A stretch of 25,503 nucleotides of DNA. It comes from a virus. Within the stretch, counting starts at the first letter, position 1. The number at the start of each line of letters is the position of its first letter. The notes under the pieces were generated by a model that saw only the letters and a list, made by a program, of their open reading frames with translations, ran no database searches and was not told the origin of the DNA. The DNA lies in the IMG/VR virus record IMGVR_UViG_3300005337_000044, positions 1 through 25,503 of that record. One strand, 5' to 3'. Of the stretch, positions 5,806 through 13,234 are shown in pieces. Position numbers and translations under genes: made by a program.

Positions 5806-6121
5806 TGCTACTCCTCCTTGCCTCTCGCTGTGCTCGCACGAGGATGACGAGCCAGCGAAGCATGACGGCACCCACGATCACACAGATGATCGTGCGGATC
5901 GGCATGCCGGGTGTGTATCCGTTGCGTGGCGAGATGACGAAGACCGCGAGAACCCAGTAGTCGAGCACCAGCGCCAGAGACGTCTTTGTGAGCATGAACT
6001 GCCGACCCACCTGCGACTTATCCCACTGGGTGAAGAACCCGTACGTGATGACGAGTGCTGTGGTGACGAACGCCGCGAAGACGACCGAGATGTACGATGC
6101 GATGATCCAGAACTGTTCCAT
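5786..6121 (-). CDS. Holin-like three-span membrane protein
   Basis: This 111-residue protein starts at ATG 6119-6121, immediately after the upstream TAA. It has hydrophobic spans at about 5-29 (WIIASYISVVFAAFVTTALV), 46-63 (TSLALVLDYWVLAVFVI) and 74-94 (IRTIICVIVGAVMLRWLVIL), and a basic, hydrophilic tail. Such proteins are usual companions of actinophage endolysins. Two multispan proteins in succession suggest a holin/antiholin pair or a holin plus a membrane accessory factor. Which is which cannot be told from the sequence. Confidence 0.6.
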   Translation of the reverse strand: MEQFWIIASYISVVFAAFVTTALVITYGFFTQWDKSQVGRQFMLTKTSLALVLDYWVLAVFVISPRNGYTPGMPIRTIICVIVGAVMLRWLVILVRAQREARRSSNEDLRP

Positions 6122-6310
6122 TTACCTTGCGCTCCGGAGGATGTTCTCGATGAGCGGCGCGAGGTGGTTCGGTTGGCGAACACTCTCACGCAGTGAGGTG
6201 GTGACTTCTGTGACTTCTTCACTCCGCGAGAGAATGTCGCGATGCGCCTCACGCGCCTCTTCGAGCTTCTCTGATGGCCCCCGACGAAGCAACCTACTGA
6301 GCAGACTCAT
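6122..6310 (-). CDS. Small charged helical lysis-cassette protein, 62 residues
   Basis: The ATG at 6308-6310 lies inside the end of the upstream gene (17-base overlap), with GAGG three bases ahead. The protein starts with an amphipathic, basic segment (MSLLSRLLRRG), continues as a highly charged helix (EKLEEAREAHRDILSRSEEV) and ends NHLAPLIENILRS. It resembles the small helical proteins that sit between endolysin and holin in many actinophages; I cannot name the family with certainty. A membrane-surface or spanin-like helper role is possible but unproven. Confidence 0.6.
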   Translation of the reverse strand: MSLLSRLLRRGPSEKLEEAREAHRDILSRSEEVTEVTTSLRESVRQPNHLAPLIENILRSAR

Positions 6311-6566
6311 GAGCCTCGGGTTCCTGTGTAGCGACGGCCTTGAGGGCCTTGAATGTCGCGTTCGCAGTGTGCGCCGTCTCGAGTAGCACGGTGTTTTGCT
6401 TGAGGGCTTCCTCCGCCGTCTTCTTCCACTCATCTCGCTGCTCACGAACATCCTTGTGGATGCTGATCGGGACGACCTTGCCGAGCATGAGTAGGAGGAT
6501 GAAGATCGAAAGAAGCCCCGCGGGACCCCACTCACGGACAAAGATCTCGAGCGGGATGCCTTCCAC
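6294..6566 (-). CDS. Membrane-anchored coiled-coil protein of the lysis cassette
   Basis: The GTG at 6564-6566 follows the endolysin stop by two bases. The 90-residue protein has one membrane span at about 15-34 (GPAGLLSIFILLLMLGKVVP), then a long charged helix (HKDVREQRDEWKKTAEEALKQN and onward to residue 80) and an acidic tail. This single-anchor plus coiled-coil layout is common next to actinophage endolysins and recalls inner-membrane spanin or holin-like proteins. No strong Shine-Dalgarno sequence is visible, so translation probably depends on coupling to the endolysin. Confidence 0.65.
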   Translation of the reverse strand: MEGIPLEIFVREWGPAGLLSIFILLLMLGKVVPISIHKDVREQRDEWKKTAEEALKQNTVLLETAHTANATFKALKAVATQEPEAHESAQ

Positions 6567-6568
6567 GG

Positions 6569-7537
6569 CTACTTGATGACCGCGCCGCGCTCGATGGCGA
6601 GCGTCAGATGGCCGCTGTACGCCCGGAGCTCCGCGGTTGGGGCTACCGCCTTGCCGTCAGAATTCACCGCCTGGCGGGCGATCGAGAGACCACCGGTGCC
6701 CTTGGGGATCTCTACGCTCCAGCGCTGGCCGGACCGCAGGACCAGCTGCCCGTTCGCGGTCTGGGGGAATGGCGAGTAGCCCTCGTTGCCGGTCGTGTAC
6801 CAGATGCGCAGGCCGTACGGCTCGCCCGTGTCGTTGCAGAAGTTCAGCCAGCACGGGCGCGGGTCGGCGGCGCCGCCCTGTACCGGCGGGATCGTCAGCG
6901 ACGTGACGTTGAGGTGGAAGTCCAGGTCGGCGTCATACAGCTTGATGTCCTGCGGGCCGAACGAAGCACCCATGTCGTCCTCATCCTCTCCACCCACACC
7001 GAGGAGGACATCGCCCAGCCCCGTGTGGTCCTTCTCGATCGTGTCTCGGTAGCCGGAGCCGTGTAGGTGCTCGAGGTGCGATGAGTCGAATGGCGACTTG
7101 AACCCACCGCCGTCGGCGTAGAACGTCACGACGGTCTTCCCGTCGAGCGTTCCCGCGAACTCGTACCAATTCGCCGTGACGCGTGGATCACGACGAACCG
7201 CGGCGTCGTACACGCGCTTAGTCAGTTCCACCATGAGCCGGCGGTTCTCCGCCGTACCCCACACGCCCGGCGTGATGTCGAACGCCGCGTCGTTGTCGGC
7301 GCCACCGCCCATGTTCCGCGATCCTCGGACGGAGTAGTCGCCTGAGCCGGAACCCTGCACGCTGTTGAGAATCCAGTTCCGCGAGCGGTGGAAACCACTC
7401 GTATGGTACTCGTTGCCCTTGATGCCGAAGTTATCGGCACCCACCCCGTAGTGTGCCTTCAGGCGAACTCCGAGCGCGACGAGTGACGCCGGCTGGCGTT
7501 CCGCTCGGATGTACGGGTCGTTCATGTTGAGAGCCAT
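6569..7537 (-). CDS. Endolysin, M15-like zinc peptidase
   Basis: ATG 7535-7537 is chosen because GGGAGG lies five bases upstream; a GTG two codons earlier overlaps that site. The 322-residue protein has HTSGFHRSRNW near 47-57, DNDAAFDI near 83-90 and HLEHLHGSG near 157-165. This order (His, Asp, then HxxH) matches the zinc-binding residues of M15-type D,D-carboxypeptidase or L,D-endopeptidase domains that cut peptidoglycan peptides. Residues from about 195 form a separate beta-rich domain (WLNFCNDTGEPYGLRIWYTT and onward), probably for wall binding. No signal peptide is present, so it needs a holin. It starts the lysis cassette and has a probable promoter at 7565-7573. Confidence 0.75.
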   Translation of the reverse strand: MALNMNDPYIRAERQPASLVALGVRLKAHYGVGADNFGIKGNEYHTSGFHRSRNWILNSVQGSGSGDYSVRGSRNMGGGADNDAAFDITPGVWGTAENRRLMVELTKRVYDAAVRRDPRVTANWYEFAGTLDGKTVVTFYADGGGFKSPFDSSHLEHLHGSGYRDTIEKDHTGLGDVLLGVGGEDEDDMGASFGPQDIKLYDADLDFHLNVTSLTIPPVQGGAADPRPCWLNFCNDTGEPYGLRIWYTTGNEGYSPFPQTANGQLVLRSGQRWSVEIPKGTGGLSIARQAVNSDGKAVAPTAELRAYSGHLTLAIERGAVIK

Positions 7538-7544
7538 ATACACC

Positions 7545-7556
7545 TCCCACTGGGTG
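7545..7556. repeat. Non-coding copy of the recurrent CCCACTGGGT near-palindrome
   Basis: This copy lies in the endolysin leader and overlaps its ribosome binding site. The exact ten-mer (either strand) also occurs at 848-857, 6022-6031, 9309-9318, 11030-11039, 14340-14349 and 17343-17352; one-mismatch copies lie at 503-512, 9098-9107, 19314-19323 and 22353-22362. The core is ACCCA-S-TGGGT. Confidence 0.6.
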
Positions 7557-7564
7557 ATAATGCG

Positions 7565-7573
7565 ATTCTAGCA
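7565..7573 (-). promoter_or_regulatory. Probable endolysin promoter (TGCTAGAAT)
   Basis: On the minus strand a TGN extension precedes the -10 box TAGAAT, and the endolysin ATG follows 27 bases after the box. It lies directly downstream of the hairpin at 7596-7627. It lacks the CCTG core of the other leftward promoters, so the lysis genes may be expressed at a different time. Confidence 0.45.
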
Positions 7574-7595
7574 AGTTTCGCGTTGACACAGCACA

Positions 7596-7627
7596 CTGCC
7601 CCACACCGGTTAGGCGGTGTGGGGCAG
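7596..7627 (-). terminator. 13-bp perfect hairpin between winged-helix gene and endolysin
   Basis: CTGCCCCACACCG pairs with CGGTGTGGGGCAG around a six-base loop, starting 28 bases past the stop of the winged-helix frame. It probably terminates transcription from the regulatory region upstream and insulates the lysis cassette. No T-run follows. Confidence 0.6.
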
Positions 7628-7655
7628 CTGGAAGAGACTTACAGGCCGCGAGGGG

Positions 7656-8033
7656 TCAGATCGCGACGGTCTCCTCCTGGGGTGCGGCCGCCGGCTCCGA
7701 GGCGGACTGGGCAGACACCTCGGAAGCCTCGCCAGCCACCCACTTCGCGGACGCGCCGGAGCCCGTCCGATGGACCTTCTTCTCGCGCGTGCCGAGCCGC
7801 CAGAGCGAGAGGTAGACCTTGTTCGGCTCGAGGCCGAGGGCCTCGCCAATCTCGGCCTTCGTGCGGCCGGCGGTGTTCTCCTCCGCGTTCAGGTACTCGA
7901 GCACGCGCGCGTCCTGGTCGAGCGTGGCCTGCGGACGCGGACGCCCGCTGCCACCCTTGGTCGCGGCCTCCGTGTTCTCGGCCGGCGTCTCACCCTCGGT
8001 GACCGGAACGGCCGGAGCCTCAGGCTCAGTCAT
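7656..8033 (-). CDS. Winged-helix-like protein made from an internal start (also C-terminal part of the methyltransferase frame)
   Basis: ATG 8031-8033 is codon 418 of the methyltransferase frame. It has GGAGG four bases upstream, and a promoter of the local consensus (8078-8088) precedes it. The 125-residue product has a disordered acidic N-terminus, then about 45-105 a helical DNA-binding-like segment (DARVLEYLNAEENTAGRTKAEIGEALGLEPNKVYLSLWRL) followed by a wing-like strand (KKVHRTGSGASAKWV), and an Ala/Glu/Ser tail. This fits a winged helix of the kind in small phage regulators. I think it is made as a separate protein, whether or not the long fusion is also made. Confidence 0.65.
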   Translation of the reverse strand: MTEPEAPAVPVTEGETPAENTEAATKGGSGRPRPQATLDQDARVLEYLNAEENTAGRTKAEIGEALGLEPNKVYLSLWRLGTREKKVHRTGSGASAKWVAGEASEVSAQSASEPAAAPQEETVAI

Positions 8034-9284
8034 GATTCCTCCAAGTAGCTTTTTGAACTTTTTGAGTGCTATGACTGACTGTACCAGGTTCTGTGACCAG
8101 GCGTTCGTGCAGTCGATGAGAAATTCGCGATCTCCGATCGACTCACCCTTGTATTGACCGGGCTGTTCATCCAGTGCGGCGTGTACCCACTCGCCGATCC
8201 AGCGGCCACAGTCGACGGTGATACCCTTGCCCCACGTCATGCCCAGGCCGGGATTGCCGCGCAGTGGGTTGATGAACCAGCTATCAGGGAAGCCCATCAC
8301 ACGAGCTACCTCACGGTGCGTGAGTGGTCGTGGGAGTCGTGGGTGAAAGGCAACGATAGGCCCAGCGCCCGTGATAACTCGTCCAGGCTCGTCGCCCTTC
8401 CAGCGGACCGGCGTGTTGTAGCCGAGCCGAAAGTCCGAGGCGATGGTCTTCTCAGCGATGTGGCTCCATGAAGTGGGCAACACTCCATGCGTGTGATGGT
8501 AGCGTCGAGCAAGCGTAGCGAGGTGCTCGCCGCCCTGCCACTCGACGCCCTGCAGGAGGTCAGCCACGCGCTGAACGAGTGGAGCACGCACTTGCACGTG
8601 CCCATCCACGAGCCCGTCGTCACGCGTACGGGACTTGGCCCACCATGATGGCGTACCCACCAACGGACGAGCTTCCCACGCTTGCGGCTGGTGCTCCAGG
8701 TCACCGATAGCGTCGTCCAACACAGGCAGTCGGTCTCGATGAGGCCACTCGATGCCGAAGGGGACGCGAGTTGCGACCCAAAAATAGCGTCGGCGATGCG
8801 AGACTCCGCCGACACTGTAGACGTTGTGAAGGACGTGATGAAGGGTCCACTGATCACCTGTCAGTTCCTCCAGCCTCTCTCGGAGTGCTCGCATGAGCGC
8901 GAGACCGTCCGGTCGTGTGAAGGCGAGCTGGACGGACTCAAAGACCGCCACCTGTGGACGAACACGGGCGGCGTAGTCAACAAACGACCACATACAAGCA
9001 TTGATCGGCGAGTTCGCACCACGGAAATGCTTCGCAGACATACCACTGAACCCGGAGCAGGGAGGATTGCCCGCCACCACATTCGCCTCGACGACGGACC
9101 ACTGGGTGGGATCCACAGCCTCCGCTGTCCATCCACTTCCCAGGAGATGCCGGTTAGCCTCGCAGTTTGGGACACCGAAGCCTCCCTTCATTTCTCGCTT
9201 GCCGACGAGCTCGAAGCCCGCCTGAACCATGCCCAGTGTAAATCCGCCGGCGAACCCGAGCGCGTCGACAAACGTGTGCTTCAT
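7656..9284 (-). CDS. Cytosine-C5 DNA methyltransferase (frame continues into a winged-helix domain)
   Basis: The 542-codon frame begins MKHTFVDALGFAGGFTLGM (motif I, SAM binding). Motif IV is GNPPCSGFS with catalytic C76; motif VI is FES-V with E116; motif VIII is SHRRRYFW at 162-169; motif IX/X features are RVITG (303-307) and a GMTWGKGITVDCGRWIGEW segment near 348-366. The enzyme methylates carbon 5 of cytosine in DNA; target sequence is unknown. The Asn of the usual ENV motif is Ser, and His replaces the usual Gln of motif VIII. The methyltransferase part ends near residue 400; residues 418-542 are the winged-helix unit described separately. The enzyme may protect phage DNA from host restriction. 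Confidence 0.85.
   Translation of the reverse strand: MKHTFVDALGFAGGFTLGMVQAGFELVGKREMKGGFGVPNCEANRHLLGSGWTAEAVDPTQWSVVEANVVAGNPPCSGFSGMSAKHFRGANSPINACMWSFVDYAARVRPQVAVFESVQLAFTRPDGLALMRALRERLEELTGDQWTLHHVLHNVYSVGGVSHRRRYFWVATRVPFGIEWPHRDRLPVLDDAIGDLEHQPQAWEARPLVGTPSWWAKSRTRDDGLVDGHVQVRAPLVQRVADLLQGVEWQGGEHLATLARRYHHTHGVLPTSWSHIAEKTIASDFRLGYNTPVRWKGDEPGRVITGAGPIVAFHPRLPRPLTHREVARVMGFPDSWFINPLRGNPGLGMTWGKGITVDCGRWIGEWVHAALDEQPGQYKGESIGDREFLIDCTNAWSQNLVQSVIALKKFKKLLGGIMTEPEAPAVPVTEGETPAENTEAATKGGSGRPRPQATLDQDARVLEYLNAEENTAGRTKAEIGEALGLEPNKVYLSLWRLGTREKKVHRTGSGASAKWVAGEASEVSAQSASEPAAAPQEETVAI
8078..8088 (-). promoter_or_regulatory. Extended -10 promoter (CCTGGTACAGT) inside the methyltransferase gene
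   Basis: The minus-strand element CCTGGTACAGT lies within codons for QNLVQS of the methyltransferase. Its -10 box ends 45 bases before the internal ATG at 8033, close to the leader length of sister promoters. It supports independent expression of the winged-helix protein. Confidence 0.5.
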
Positions 9285-9306
9285 GGATCTCTACGGTATC
9301 GGGTTC

Positions 9307-9699
9307 TCACCCAGTGGGGCTGCTGTAGTCGTCGTCGATGCGACCGTGGTTGATCTGGTTCTTGCGGAGATACTCGGTGAAGAGCTCCTCGGCCGTCATA
9401 CCCGCGACGAGCATGAGGTTCATGAAGAAGTGGAACGCGTCGACGAGCTCGAGCTTAAAGTTGATCTCGCTGTCCTTGTCCCACAGCGTGCTGCCCGACC
9501 ACGGCTTCCACGGCACCTCACGCAACGCCTCGTGGAGTTCGTCGGTGATGGCGAGGACCATCGTGCGCACGTAGTCCTTGCGCTCGTTGCCCTCGAGATC
9601 GATGGGCTCCTTCCCGTAGAGCCGCTCCTGTAGCTCAGCCTGAAGACGAAGCATTTCCTTCAGCCTGTCTTCGTGTACCGCGTCATCCCACTCGTTCAT
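9307..9699 (-). CDS. All-alpha NTP pyrophosphatase (dUTPase/dCTPase-like, MazG-related)
   Basis: This 130-residue protein has ITDELHEALREVPWKPW (51-67), giving the E-x-x-E metal ligands, then ELVDAFHFFMNLMLVAGM (84-101) with the second acidic pair, and Y-L-R-KNQINHGR (110-120). This matches the all-alpha NTP pyrophosphatase superfamily, specifically the dimeric dUTPase-type members with the WK-x-W and KN-x-x-N-x-x-R patterns. That superfamily also contains the T4 dCTPase/dUTPase. It would hydrolyse dUTP or dCTP to the monophosphate. GAGGGA lies six bases before the ATG. The stop is inside a copy of the CCCACTGGGTGA motif. Substrate is not determined by sequence alone. Confidence 0.8.
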   Translation of the reverse strand: MNEWDDAVHEDRLKEMLRLQAELQERLYGKEPIDLEGNERKDYVRTMVLAITDELHEALREVPWKPWSGSTLWDKDSEINFKLELVDAFHFFMNLMLVAGMTAEELFTEYLRKNQINHGRIDDDYSSPTG

Positions 9700-9701
9700 C
9701 T

Positions 9702-10625
9702 TCAGTCCCTCGTCTCGATGGCGCGGTGCACGCCTTCCTCGATGGTCACCTTCGGTTCATAGTAATCGAAGAAGCGATTGGGGTCGCCCACGCGGTTCAT
9801 CACGCCCATCGGCTTCGTGTCGTCGACCTCGATGTCCATCGAGTCGTAGCCCGCAGCGTTCATCATGAGCAGCGCGAGATCACCCATCGACGTCGCTCGC
9901 CCCGTGCAGAGATTGACGGGTTCCTCGTCGAAACCGCCATTCTGCTGTCCATCGGCGATGGCGAGCATGCCTCGCACGACGTCGCTGATGTGAATCCAGT
10001 CACGTCGCTGCGCGGCACTGCCCCAGATCGTGAACGGCATCTCCCGCTGGCGGATGCGGTTGAGGAACGCTCCGAACGGCCACTCGGTGCCCTGATCCTC
10101 ACCGTAGCCACTGAACGGTCGCACGACGGTAACTGGTACACCGGCGGCTCGCGCGGCCGCTGAGAGGTGCTCTCCGGTCAGCTTCGTAACGCCGTACGTA
10201 CCGTCCGGCCGCTGGGGGTCGTGCAGGACGATGTCGTCCTCGGCGAGACGAGCGTACTCGTCGCTGTAGTCTTCTGTCTGCAGCTCGATGGGATACGCCG
10301 CCGACGACGAGATGTAGAGGACGCGACGCTGCTTCGTGCGGATCGCCCACTCGAAGAGCGTGGAGTCGAGTCGCATGTTCTGCGCGAAGGTGTACGGCTG
10401 TCCATCGATGGCGGCGCGGTGCGCACCCACGGCGGCGCAGTGGATGACGAGGTCGTAGCGCGTGGTGGACCACCGCGTCACGTCGTTGAAGTCACGCATC
10501 GTCCATGTCATCGGGGAGTTGATGTCACACCGCGAAACTTCCCATCCGCGACTCTCGAGCTCGGCGACGGTGTGACGGCCGACGAAGCCAGCCGCGCCTG
10601 TGACGAGCGCCTTACGCCTGTTCAT
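9702..10625 (-). CDS. NAD-dependent epimerase/dehydratase (extended SDR)
   Basis: This 307-residue protein has the Rossmann motif TGAAGFVG (9-16), an IHCAAVGAH segment (60-68), the Ser cluster ISSSAAYP (104-111) and the catalytic YGVTK (143-147), all in the order of extended short-chain dehydrogenases that act on nucleotide sugars. It most likely converts one NDP-sugar to another (epimerisation, dehydration or reduction) and supplies the glycosyltransferases encoded immediately upstream on the same transcript. The ATG overlaps the upstream gene by 14 bases, with GGAG about ten bases ahead. The exact sugar cannot be deduced. Confidence 0.85.
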   Translation of the reverse strand: MNRRKALVTGAAGFVGRHTVAELESRGWEVSRCDINSPMTWTMRDFNDVTRWSTTRYDLVIHCAAVGAHRAAIDGQPYTFAQNMRLDSTLFEWAIRTKQRRVLYISSSAAYPIELQTEDYSDEYARLAEDDIVLHDPQRPDGTYGVTKLTGEHLSAAARAAGVPVTVVRPFSGYGEDQGTEWPFGAFLNRIRQREMPFTIWGSAAQRRDWIHISDVVRGMLAIADGQQNGGFDEEPVNLCTGRATSMGDLALLMMNAAGYDSMDIEVDDTKPMGVMNRVGDPNRFFDYYEPKVTIEEGVHRAIETRD

Positions 10626-11913
10626 TCCAGATCATCTCCTCGATCATCTTGAGGTACGTCTTGTTCGTCATGGCGCGGTCGAAGTGCTCACGCTGTCGCT
10701 GGATGAGCCAACTCGCGGTGGACGGATTTGCGGCGACCGCGGCGACGCGAGTCTTAAGATCCTTCGGTGACTTGACGCGCAGCCACTCACGGAGGTTCGG
10801 GTGTGCGTCCTGCAGGATGTTGTCCTGGTCGTCGTACTCTGGGTGGAAGAAGCAGATCGTTCCGCCGGCGAACGCTTCCCACGGCTTCGCGGTGGCGAAG
10901 CCAGAGCCTGACGACGGTGTGGTGAACGTGCACAGTGTGTCGTTGAGCATCGGATAGTACTGGTCCCACGGCGCGGGTTTGATCTCGAACCCGAGCCGCG
11001 TCTGCGACCGCTCACTCCACGTGCCGTGCACCCAGTGGGGCCGCTCTTCAGTGGTGTCCTGGATGATCGGCATCACCCACTGCTCCATCACCGTGAGACG
11101 GTCCATGCCACCCTTCACGCCGATGGCACGCGCCTCGTTGATGAACATGCCGAAGCGGTACCTACGTAGCGTGGGATTGGGGTTGTACGTGATGAGATCA
11201 CCGAACGGTGTGCCGGGAGCGAGGCCGTTGATCTCGAGTCGCGAGTAGATATTGTGCACTGCGCCGACGATGGGTGGCGTGCCGTCGTACTGCTCGTGCT
11301 TGAGGTTGTGTGAGAACGTTCGCTGCGTGAGGATTGGGTTGATCAGCTTGTGCTTGAGGTCACGCATCTTGTGCTTGTTTCGTGCGTCTGCGTTGAGCCA
11401 CACCACATCATGCGTGCCTGCGCGACCCTCACGAAACTGGTTCACACCGTCGAGCATGTACCCCGCGTAGAACGCACACCAGTCCTGTGGCTTCGTCCAA
11501 TGGGTGGGGTCGTCGATCTTCGGGATGGACATGTTGCTCGAGCCGTGCTGGCCGACCCAGAGGACGAGGCCGTCGAGTCGCTTCCAGATGTCGCCCATCA
11601 TGTCGCGGTAGATGCTCGTGACGACCTTGTGCTCTTCGATGGTGAGGTTACCCTTGATGCCGGCGGCCTTGAGGCGATCGCGAAGCTCACCGCGCCACTT
11701 CGACCACGGGTTGATCACGTTGAACGGTAGGTCCACCGCCATGGGGGTCTCGCCGGAGTTGCGGCCGACGAGAATGAAGTCGTCCTCGGGGCGACGAAGC
11801 GCGAGCTCCTTCACCACCGCGACCATCTCCACGTCGCCGCCGAGGTTGCCACACTGCTCGAGCGTCAGCGGCATGCTGCGCCCGAGCTTACCGTAGCCGA
11901 TCAGCTTACCCAT
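10612..11913 (-). CDS. Glycosyltransferase-like protein (GT-B fold)
   Basis: ATG 11911-11913, with GGAG ten bases upstream and an eight-base overlap with the previous gene, gives 433 residues. The start MGKLIGYGKLGRSMPLTLEQ and NLGGDVEMVAVVKELALRRP look like an N-terminal Rossmann domain; FILVGRNSGE follows. The C-terminal half contains ATAKPWEAFAGGTICFFHPE (about 363-382), which resembles the donor-binding helix of GT-B enzymes (x-P-W-E-A-x-A-x-G). It is large for a phage enzyme. It sits in an operon with a GT-A-like protein and an SDR epimerase, so a sugar-transfer role is likely. The acceptor is unknown. Confidence 0.65.
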   Translation of the reverse strand: MGKLIGYGKLGRSMPLTLEQCGNLGGDVEMVAVVKELALRRPEDDFILVGRNSGETPMAVDLPFNVINPWSKWRGELRDRLKAAGIKGNLTIEEHKVVTSIYRDMMGDIWKRLDGLVLWVGQHGSSNMSIPKIDDPTHWTKPQDWCAFYAGYMLDGVNQFREGRAGTHDVVWLNADARNKHKMRDLKHKLINPILTQRTFSHNLKHEQYDGTPPIVGAVHNIYSRLEINGLAPGTPFGDLITYNPNPTLRRYRFGMFINEARAIGVKGGMDRLTVMEQWVMPIIQDTTEERPHWVHGTWSERSQTRLGFEIKPAPWDQYYPMLNDTLCTFTTPSSGSGFATAKPWEAFAGGTICFFHPEYDDQDNILQDAHPNLREWLRVKSPKDLKTRVAAVAANPSTASWLIQRQREHFDRAMTNKTYLKMIEEMIWNEQA

Positions 11914-12958
11914 GAAGGATCTTCTCCACGTCGTCGATCCACGCATCCATGGCGAGCACGGTTGGTACGGGCAGGAACCCACCCGTGTCCATCAGACTGG
12001 TGTAAATGTCACAGATGTCCTGGAACAACGACGAGTCGTCCTTCAGTGCCACAGACTGCACTCGCTCGATGAACCGCTCGTTGTACGTCATACCGTAGAG
12101 TTCGTCCTGTAGATCGCGCATGAGATCGTGCTCGTTGCGATCCTGGTGCACCGCTGGGCGACCGTAGAACGCACCATAGCCACGCTTGTCCGCGACCTTG
12201 CGGTACACGTAGCTGGCCCAGATGTCGTCGTACCGACCGACGTGAGGGAACATGAACAGCGCGGGAGCGAGGTCACCGCGAATCATCGTCGCCTGCGTGT
12301 TGAATGGTGCCCACGTACCCGGTTGCAAGATCACGTTCTCCGTGACGCGTGTGACGTTCGGCCGATTCACGATGCGCTCGATGGCGTCGATGTCCGGGTC
12401 ACCCGTCCACAGCATCGCGGTGACACCGATCTCCGGTCGCTTCGTGTCGTACGTGTAGAATGGCGACTCGTGTCGGCGACTCAGTGGGAAGCCACGGTGA
12501 GTCACGGTGCGCAGGTCGTTCGTGAGGCACTGCCGTCCCGGGTTGTACCAGCCGGTGTTCGTGGAGAGCACCTTGGTAGTGTCATCCGTGCCGTTGATCG
12601 CATCGATGAGGTGACGAACCTGGTTGGGTGACGTCGGCGCGTTGTCGTCATCGATCGTGAGGATGAACTCGGGCTTGAGTTCCATCGCGCGCAGTAGCGC
12701 GATGTTCCGGCGCTGGATGCAGTCCCAGCCGATGCGAGACGAGACCGTGAAGCGTTCCTGATCGCCGGGCGTCATGTATTCAGTTGTGATGTTGTACTGC
12801 AGTGTGATGTCCTTGAGTAGGGCAAGGATCTCGCCGATCGGCGACTTGCGGTCACCAGCGACGATGATGACGTCGTCCTCGGTCATGCCCGACCGTACCC
12901 AGCGGGTGAGCACGTGAGGGACGTTGATGGTTGTGGTGATGAGTGCAATGCGCGTCAC
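11906..12958 (-). CDS. Glycosyltransferase with DDD motif (STELLO/RGP-like)
   Basis: GTG 12956-12958 overlaps the regulator stop as GTGA and has GGAGG seven bases upstream; this gives 350 residues. The N-terminal TRIALITTTINVPHVL, the VIIVAGDRKSP segment, FILTIDDDNAP (the metal-binding DDD) and the later GRYDDIWASYV match the arrangement seen in reversibly glycosylated polypeptide and STELLO-type GT-A proteins. These bind nucleotide sugars through the DDD cluster. I am fairly confident of a GT-A fold, less so of the subfamily. It is the first glycan gene after the small HTH regulator, which suggests regulated expression of this three-gene set. Confidence 0.75.
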   Translation of the reverse strand: MTRIALITTTINVPHVLTRWVRSGMTEDDVIIVAGDRKSPIGEILALLKDITLQYNITTEYMTPGDQERFTVSSRIGWDCIQRRNIALLRAMELKPEFILTIDDDNAPTSPNQVRHLIDAINGTDDTTKVLSTNTGWYNPGRQCLTNDLRTVTHRGFPLSRRHESPFYTYDTKRPEIGVTAMLWTGDPDIDAIERIVNRPNVTRVTENVILQPGTWAPFNTQATMIRGDLAPALFMFPHVGRYDDIWASYVYRKVADKRGYGAFYGRPAVHQDRNEHDLMRDLQDELYGMTYNERFIERVQSVALKDDSSLFQDICDIYTSLMDTGGFLPVPTVLAMDAWIDDVEKILHG

Positions 12959-13167
12959 AGGATGTCCTCCAGCGAGACATAGAGTCCGAGGGCGTTCGCC
13001 CACCGGATGAGGTTAGTGAGACACGGCTCTGTCTTGCCGTTTTCCCACGCAGAGATGCATGACTGACTGGTGTTCATCATTTCTGCGAGCGCGTGCTGTG
13101 ACCAGCCACGACTTTCTCTTCGATCCTTGAGGCGACTGATAAGCATCCTATACGTCGTGTTCTTCAC
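12955..13167 (-). CDS. Cro/CI-type helix-turn-helix regulator, 70 residues
   Basis: GTG 13165-13167 has GGAGG five bases upstream and is preferred to the longer frame from 13233, whose ATG would lie at the promoter itself. The protein is essentially one HTH domain: ISRLKDRRESRGWSQHALAEMMNTSQSCISAWENGKTEP, where SQHALAEMMNTSQSCISAWE is helix-turn-helix of the lambda Cro/CI (HTH_3) class, ending LGLYVSLEDIL. It could repress its own promoter (13235-13247) or a neighbouring one. It starts the glycosyltransferase operon and overlaps the next gene. It lacks a dimerisation or protease domain. Confidence 0.85.
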   Translation of the reverse strand: MKNTTYRMLISRLKDRRESRGWSQHALAEMMNTSQSCISAWENGKTEPCLTNLIRWANALGLYVSLEDIL

Positions 13168-13188
13168 TTCGTCCTCCATCGCATGATA

Positions 13189-13227
13189 GAGGCGCCCGGG
13201 CTGGGCGATGAGCAGCCCGGACGCCTC
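13189..13227 (-). promoter_or_regulatory. 15-pair leader hairpin of the HTH regulator mRNA
   Basis: On the minus strand GAGGCGTCCGGGCTG pairs with CAGCCCGGGCGCCTC through all positions (one T-G wobble) around a nine-base loop. The promoter at 13235 predicts transcription starting at about 13228, so the hairpin would form at the very 5' end of the mRNA. The GTG lies 22 bases after the hairpin. It could stabilise the message or act as an attenuator. Confidence 0.55.
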
Positions 13228-13234
13228 GTTCATA

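Noticed and set aside
7583-7588. TTGACA on the plus strand near the endolysin start as a -35 box
   Set aside because: No suitably spaced -10 box and no rightward gene follows; chance occurrence.
12128-12631. Plus-strand frame of 167 codons opposite the DDD-motif glycosyltransferase
   Set aside because: No RBS, Arg/Val-rich composition typical of antisense frames, and the minus strand has clear family motifs.
13168-13233. Longer version of the HTH regulator starting at ATG 13233
   Set aside because: That ATG lies one base after the -10 box and upstream of the expected transcript start, so it would not be in the mRNA; the GTG at 13167 has a good RBS.
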